Positions 60,923 through 64,000 of a DNA stretch of 64,000 nucleotides are shown here, one piece after another. Each line of letters opens with the position of its first letter. Position 1 is the first letter of the stretch. Made by a program: the position numbers and the translations under genes. This DNA is from Christensenellaceae bacterium (lineage in GTDB: Bacteria; Bacillota; Clostridia; Christensenellales; CAG-138): positions 1 to 64,000 of the forward strand of contig JAISKB010000025.1 of the NCBI GenBank assembly GCA_031261085.1, given 5' to 3'. The notes below the pieces were generated by a model. It made no database searches. It was not told where the DNA came from and worked only from the letters and a program-made list of their open reading frames with translations.

Positions 60923-62572
60923 TCAGGGCATTTTATAGGAATCCTTCAACCCCACGATGCGGTTGAATACGGGGGCGGCGGCGGTATGGTCGAGGTCGGC
61001 GCAAAAATAGCCCACCCGCATAAACTGGAACCTGTCGCCAGGGCTGGCAAGGGAGAGCGCCGGCTCCACGAAGGCGGCCCGTTTTTGCACCGAAGCCGGG
61101 TTGAGCCGCTCGGTAAAATCCAGCTCGGCTGTTTCCTGCGCGGCGGGCAGCAGCAAATCTTCATACAGGCGCACCTCGGCGGGCTTTGCCGCGTGCACGG
61201 GCAGCCAGTGCAGCGTGCCCTTCACCTTGCGCTCGCAGGCGCCGCTTTTGGTGGCGGGGTCGTAGGTGCAGTATACGGTGGTTACGCTGCCCGCGGCATC
61301 GGTTTCCCAGCGCGCGCACTTTATGATATAGGCGCCCTTTAGCCGCACCTCGCCTTCGGGCTTTAGGCGAAAATACTTGCCCGGCGGGTTTGCGCTAAAG
61401 TCCTCCCGCTCGATGTATATCTCCCGGCCAAACGGCAGCGTGCGGCTGCCGGCTGCTTCGTCATCCGGCAGGTTCGACAGGAGTATATCCTCGTATACGC
61501 CCTCGGGCCAATTCTCTATAACCAGCTTGATAGGGTCCAGCACGGCCATCATGCGGGGGGCGCGGGCGTTCAAGTCCTCGCGCACGCAATGCTCCAGCAT
61601 GGCGGTTTCCACTATGGAATCCGCCTTGGCAACGCCCACCCGGGTGAGAAAATCCCGTATGGAGCCCGGCGTGTAGCCGCGGCGGCGCAGCCCGCACAGC
61701 GTGGGCATGCGCGGGTCGTCCCAGCCCGAAACAAGGCCTTCCTCCACCAGGCGGCGCAGGTAGCGCTTGCTCATCATGGTGTTGGTGAGGTTGAGCCGGG
61801 AAAACTCGATTTGTCGGGGCCTGGGCGAAAACGCGCACTGCTCGGTTACCCAATCGTAAAGCGGGCGGTGCGCTTCATATTCGAGGGAGCACAGCGAGTG
61901 GGTCACGCCCTCTATCGCATCCTGTATGGGATGGGCGAAATCGTACATGGGGTAAATACACCAGGTATCGCCGGTGTGGTGGTGCGGCATGTGCAATATG
62001 CGGTACATGGCCGGGTCCCGCATATTTATGTTGGGGGAGGTCATGTCTATTTTGGCGCGCAGGGTGCGGCTGCCATCCGGGAATTCGCCCTGCCGCATGC
62101 GCTCAAACAAATCGAGGTTTTCCTGCACGGGGCGCTCGCGCCAGGGGCTGTTTTTGCCCGGCTCGGTGAGGGTGCCGCGGTACGCCCGCATCTCATCCTT
62201 GGATAGGTCGCACACATAGGCCGCGCCCTTTTGGATGAGCTTGACGGCCAGCTCGTAGCAGGTGTCAAAATAGTCGGAGCCGAAGAACACATTATCCCAC
62301 CTAAAGCCCAGCCAGCGGATATCCTCCATGATGGCGTCCACATATTCTTCATCCTCTTTGGTGGGGTTGGTATCGTCAAAGCGCAGGTTGCAGCTGCCCC
62401 CAAACTTTTCGGCTACCGAAAAGTCGATGAACAGCGCCTTTGCGTGCCCTATATGCAAATAGCCGTTGGGCTCGGGCGGGAAGCGGGTTTGAATATGCGT
62501 GAGCCCCTTTTGCCGTATATCCTGCTCGATGTATTCCTCGATAAAGTTGTTGGGAAGCCTGTTTTGTTCCAT
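60923..62572 (-). CDS. glnS: Glutamine--tRNA ligase
   Basis: It charges tRNA-Gln directly. It has 549 residues, normal for GlnS. The HIGH region is '[15 protein letters not shown]' (32-46), the KMSKS equivalent is '[10 protein letters not shown]', and the two C-terminal beta-barrel anticodon domains are present. Most Firmicutes lack GlnS and use GatCAB. I chose ATG 62572 because AAAGGG lies 12 bases upstream and the product begins like other GlnS. Confidence 0.95.
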   Translation of the reverse strand: MEQNRLPNNFIEEYIEQDIRQKGLTHIQTRFPPEPNGYLHIGHAKALFIDFSVAEKFGGSCNLRFDDTNPTKEDEEYVDAIMEDIRWLGFRWDNVFFGSDYFDTCYELAVKLIQKGAAYVCDLSKDEMRAYRGTLTEPGKNSPWRERPVQENLDLFERMRQGEFPDGSRTLRAKIDMTSPNINMRDPAMYRILHMPHHHTGDTWCIYPMYDFAHPIQDAIEGVTHSLCSLEYEAHRPLYDWVTEQCAFSPRPRQIEFSRLNLTNTMMSKRYLRRLVEEGLVSGWDDPRMPTLCGLRRRGYTPGSIRDFLTRVGVAKADSIVETAMLEHCVREDLNARAPRMMAVLDPIKLVIENWPEGVYEDILLSNLPDDEAAGSRTLPFGREIYIEREDFSANPPGKYFRLKPEGEVRLKGAYIIKCARWETDAAGSVTTVYCTYDPATKSGACERKVKGTLHWLPVHAAKPAEVRLYEDLLLPAAQETAELDFTERLNPASVQKRAAFVEPALSLASPGDRFQFMRVGYFCADLDHTAAAPVFNRIVGLKDSYKMP

Positions 62573-62604
62573 GGTTCCACGCCCTTTCGTAAATAGATGG
62601 CAGC

Positions 62605-63117
62605 TTAGCCTTCGCCCGCTTCTTGGGCGGTGATATATTGGTAGGCGCAGCCGCAGGCTTGCAGGTATCGCAGCAGGTCCATGCGGGCTATGGCCACCGT
62701 GGCGTCGTTGACCAGCGGGTGCATGCACAGCCATTCGTGCGTCATAATATCTTTATCTATCGCCACGCGCACCTCGTGCGCCGCATCGTTGAGCACCGCC
62801 AAGGGCGTTACCGCGCCGGGCAGCAGCTTGAGCTTGTCATAGAGCTGCTCCGCCGTGCAAAAGCTAAGGCGCGAGGCGCCCAGCTGACGGCTGATGGGGC
62901 CGGTGCGGAATTGCTTGCTTGCGCTGAGCAGCACCAAAAAGAACACGCTGTTGGCGCGGTCGGTCAAAAACAGGTTTTTAAAGTGTGCCGCGCCTATGTC
63001 GCCGCCTATGCCCTCGCAGTCCTCCATGGTATGGGCGGGCGGGTGCTCATAAAGCGTATAGGCGATGCCCAGTTCGGCAAGCTTGTTGAGCGCGGGCAGC
63101 GCGCATGGGTTTGGCAT
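62605..63117 (-). CDS. Prolyl-tRNA deacylase, ProX/PrdX type
   Basis: This 170-residue YbaK-domain protein hydrolyses mischarged Ala-tRNA-Pro in trans. It has '[32 protein letters not shown]', with the catalytic Lys in HFKNLFL, and '[24 protein letters not shown]', as in PrdX/ProXp-ala. RBS AAAGGGGA lies before ATG 63117. It has a 32-base gap to glnS and may be in its operon. Confidence 0.88.
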   Translation of the reverse strand: MPNPCALPALNKLAELGIAYTLYEHPPAHTMEDCEGIGGDIGAAHFKNLFLTDRANSVFFLVLLSASKQFRTGPISRQLGASRLSFCTAEQLYDKLKLLPGAVTPLAVLNDAAHEVRVAIDKDIMTHEWLCMHPLVNDATVAIARMDLLRYLQACGCAYQYITAQEAGEG

Positions 63118-63199
63118 AGGCTGTGTCCCCTTTGGTATAGTAAGAAAAATCCTTCAAACCAAGCATTATCATATCATAAACCAAGCGTTGGAAAAAGGC

Positions 63200-63673
63200 T
63201 TATTTGTGGTATGGCTCCCCGGCGTTTATCCTGCAGGCGCGGTAGATTTGCTCCAGCAGCATCACCCTGAATATCTGGTGCGAAAACGTGGGCTTGCCAA
63301 AGCTCAGCCGCAGATCCGCCCGCGCCAGCACCTCTTCTGAAAGCCCGAGCGAACCGCCTATTATAAAGTAGAAGCGGCTATGGCCCGCCACATACCAGCT
63401 TTGCAGCCTGGCGGCAAGCTCGGGGGAGGATAGCTGCTCGCCGCCCAAATCCAGCGCGATTACCAAGCCCGGCTCGGTCAGCCTGCCCAGCAGGCGGGCG
63501 CCCTCGGCCTGCTTCACCTGCTGCCGCTGCAAGCAAGATAGCTGCTCCGGCGCTTTTTCATCCGGCACCTCTATAATTTCTACCATGGCATAGCGCCCCA
63601 GCCGCTTTATAAATTCGGCGCAGGCCTGCTGGTAAAAGCGTTCCTTCAGCTTGCCAACGCATAAAATCCGCAT
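63200..63673 (-). CDS. rlmH: 23S rRNA pseudouridine-1915 N3-methyltransferase RlmH
   Basis: RlmH methylates pseudouridine 1915 in helix 69 of 23S rRNA. It has 157 residues (usual about 159). It has 'MRILCVGKLKERFYQQACAEFIKRL', 'VIALDLGGEQLSSPELAARLQ', the SAM-binding 'FIIGGSLGLSEEV' and the C-terminal 'LSFGKPTFSHQIFRVMLLEQIYRACRI'. ATG 63673 is chosen; TTG 63679 would sit at better RBS spacing. It lies next to walJ, the usual neighbour. Confidence 0.95.
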   Translation of the reverse strand: MRILCVGKLKERFYQQACAEFIKRLGRYAMVEIIEVPDEKAPEQLSCLQRQQVKQAEGARLLGRLTEPGLVIALDLGGEQLSSPELAARLQSWYVAGHSRFYFIIGGSLGLSEEVLARADLRLSFGKPTFSHQIFRVMLLEQIYRACRINAGEPYHK

Positions 63674-63703
63674 GCGCAAGGGCTTCACCTCCGCCTTCCC
63701 GCC

Positions 63704-64000
63704 TTATTCGGCGATTTCGAACCGCCCCGTGAGGCGATCGCGGTGCGCCACCGCCAAAGCGAATGCCGCATCGGGGATATCCGCCGCGCGCAGCTGCGCG
63801 CGCACGGTGGAGAGCGCCAGCTCCTCAAAGTTGTTATCCCGGCTCAAATGGCCCAATATGGCTTGGCGCACGCCGTGCATGTATAGCTGCGCCAGCGCCA
63901 GCCCGGCATCCTCGTTGGAAAGATGGCCGGTGCTAGAGAGTATGCGCCGCTTGGTCACATAGGGGTAGGCGCAGCTTTTTACCAGCTCGGGGTCGTGGTT
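63704..64000 (-). CDS. walJ: MBL-fold hydrolase WalJ (YycJ), C-terminal part
   Basis: The gene enters from the right edge, so only about the last 98 residues are seen. The visible part reads from an ND/H motif 'NHDPELVKSCAYPYVTKRRILS' into 'GHLSNEDAGLALAQL' and 'ILGHLSRDNNFEELALSTVRAQL', the standard C-terminal region of WalJ, in which H and D residues coordinate metal. WalJ is a 5'-3' exonuclease-like enzyme linked to the WalRK cell-wall system. It stands directly beside rlmH as in many Firmicutes. Confidence 0.85.
   Translation of the reverse strand, partial: NHDPELVKSCAYPYVTKRRILSSTGHLSNEDAGLALAQLYMHGVRQAILGHLSRDNNFEELALSTVRAQLRAADIPDAAFALAVAHRDRLTGRFEIAE

Overview
The window is a GC-rich stretch of a low-redundancy bacterial chromosome, densely packed with about 64 protein genes on both strands. 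It most likely comes from an anaerobic, spore-forming member of the Clostridia (Bacillota). The evidence is spoIID and spmA/spmB, a pyruvate:ferredoxin oxidoreductase, a tRNA-Trp T-box leader, a CIRCE/HrcA heat-shock operator, FeoAB, a Re-citrate-synthase-like enzyme, class B sortases and the walJ-rlmH pair. GC-rich gut Clostridia that carry their own GlnS beside GltX (for example Christensenellales-like lineages) would fit, but the lineage is an inference. I saw no rRNA, tRNA, CRISPR array, transposase or phage gene.

Left part (1-20 kb): a short alaS on the minus strand with a repeat-rich leader; a divergent solute-binding protein and an ATP-grasp ligase; a translationally coupled znuA-znuC-znuB-type metal importer; feoA-feoB; a citrate/homocitrate-synthase-like gene with a very clear promoter and operator; an orphan membrane-anchored protein; an HPr-like protein; clpB under CIRCE; a NAD-kinase-like protein; a PIG-V-like membrane glycosyltransferase; ybaK; a GNAT enzyme; and spoIID.

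Middle part (20-42.5 kb): an nfeD-floA operon, an HD hydrolase, alr, an aminotransferase, ispE, greA, lysS, two tandemly duplicated lipoprotein class B sortases, divergent kdpE/kdpD without the Kdp pump, a GNAT enzyme, glmS, a YhaM-type nuclease, exoA, a DUF3842 gene, an ECF transporter S-component operon behind a likely transcription-attenuating leader, and a trpB2-type gene behind a Trp T-box.

Right part (42.5-64 kb): a cell-wall NlpC/P60 hydrolase with four peptidoglycan-binding repeats, a uridine kinase, an AI-2E-type permease, a codon-optimised surface protein with an IPKTG tail, a DUF4143 ATPase of foreign appearance, an MBL hydrolase, spmA-spmB behind a sigma-E-like promoter, comB, a short-chain dehydrogenase, an overlapping rpiR-type regulator/PHP phosphatase pair, the PFOR gene, gltX, glnS, a ProX-type deacylase, rlmH and the C-terminal end of walJ, which runs off the right edge.

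Common themes: several genes lack a Shine-Dalgarno site and have a -10 box exactly six bases before the ATG, suggesting leaderless mRNAs; extended -10 (TGN) promoters recur; most ordinary genes use the isoleucine codon ATA heavily despite high GC, whereas the abundant surface protein avoids it; and a family of GC-rich palindromic repeats fills the gaps between convergent genes.
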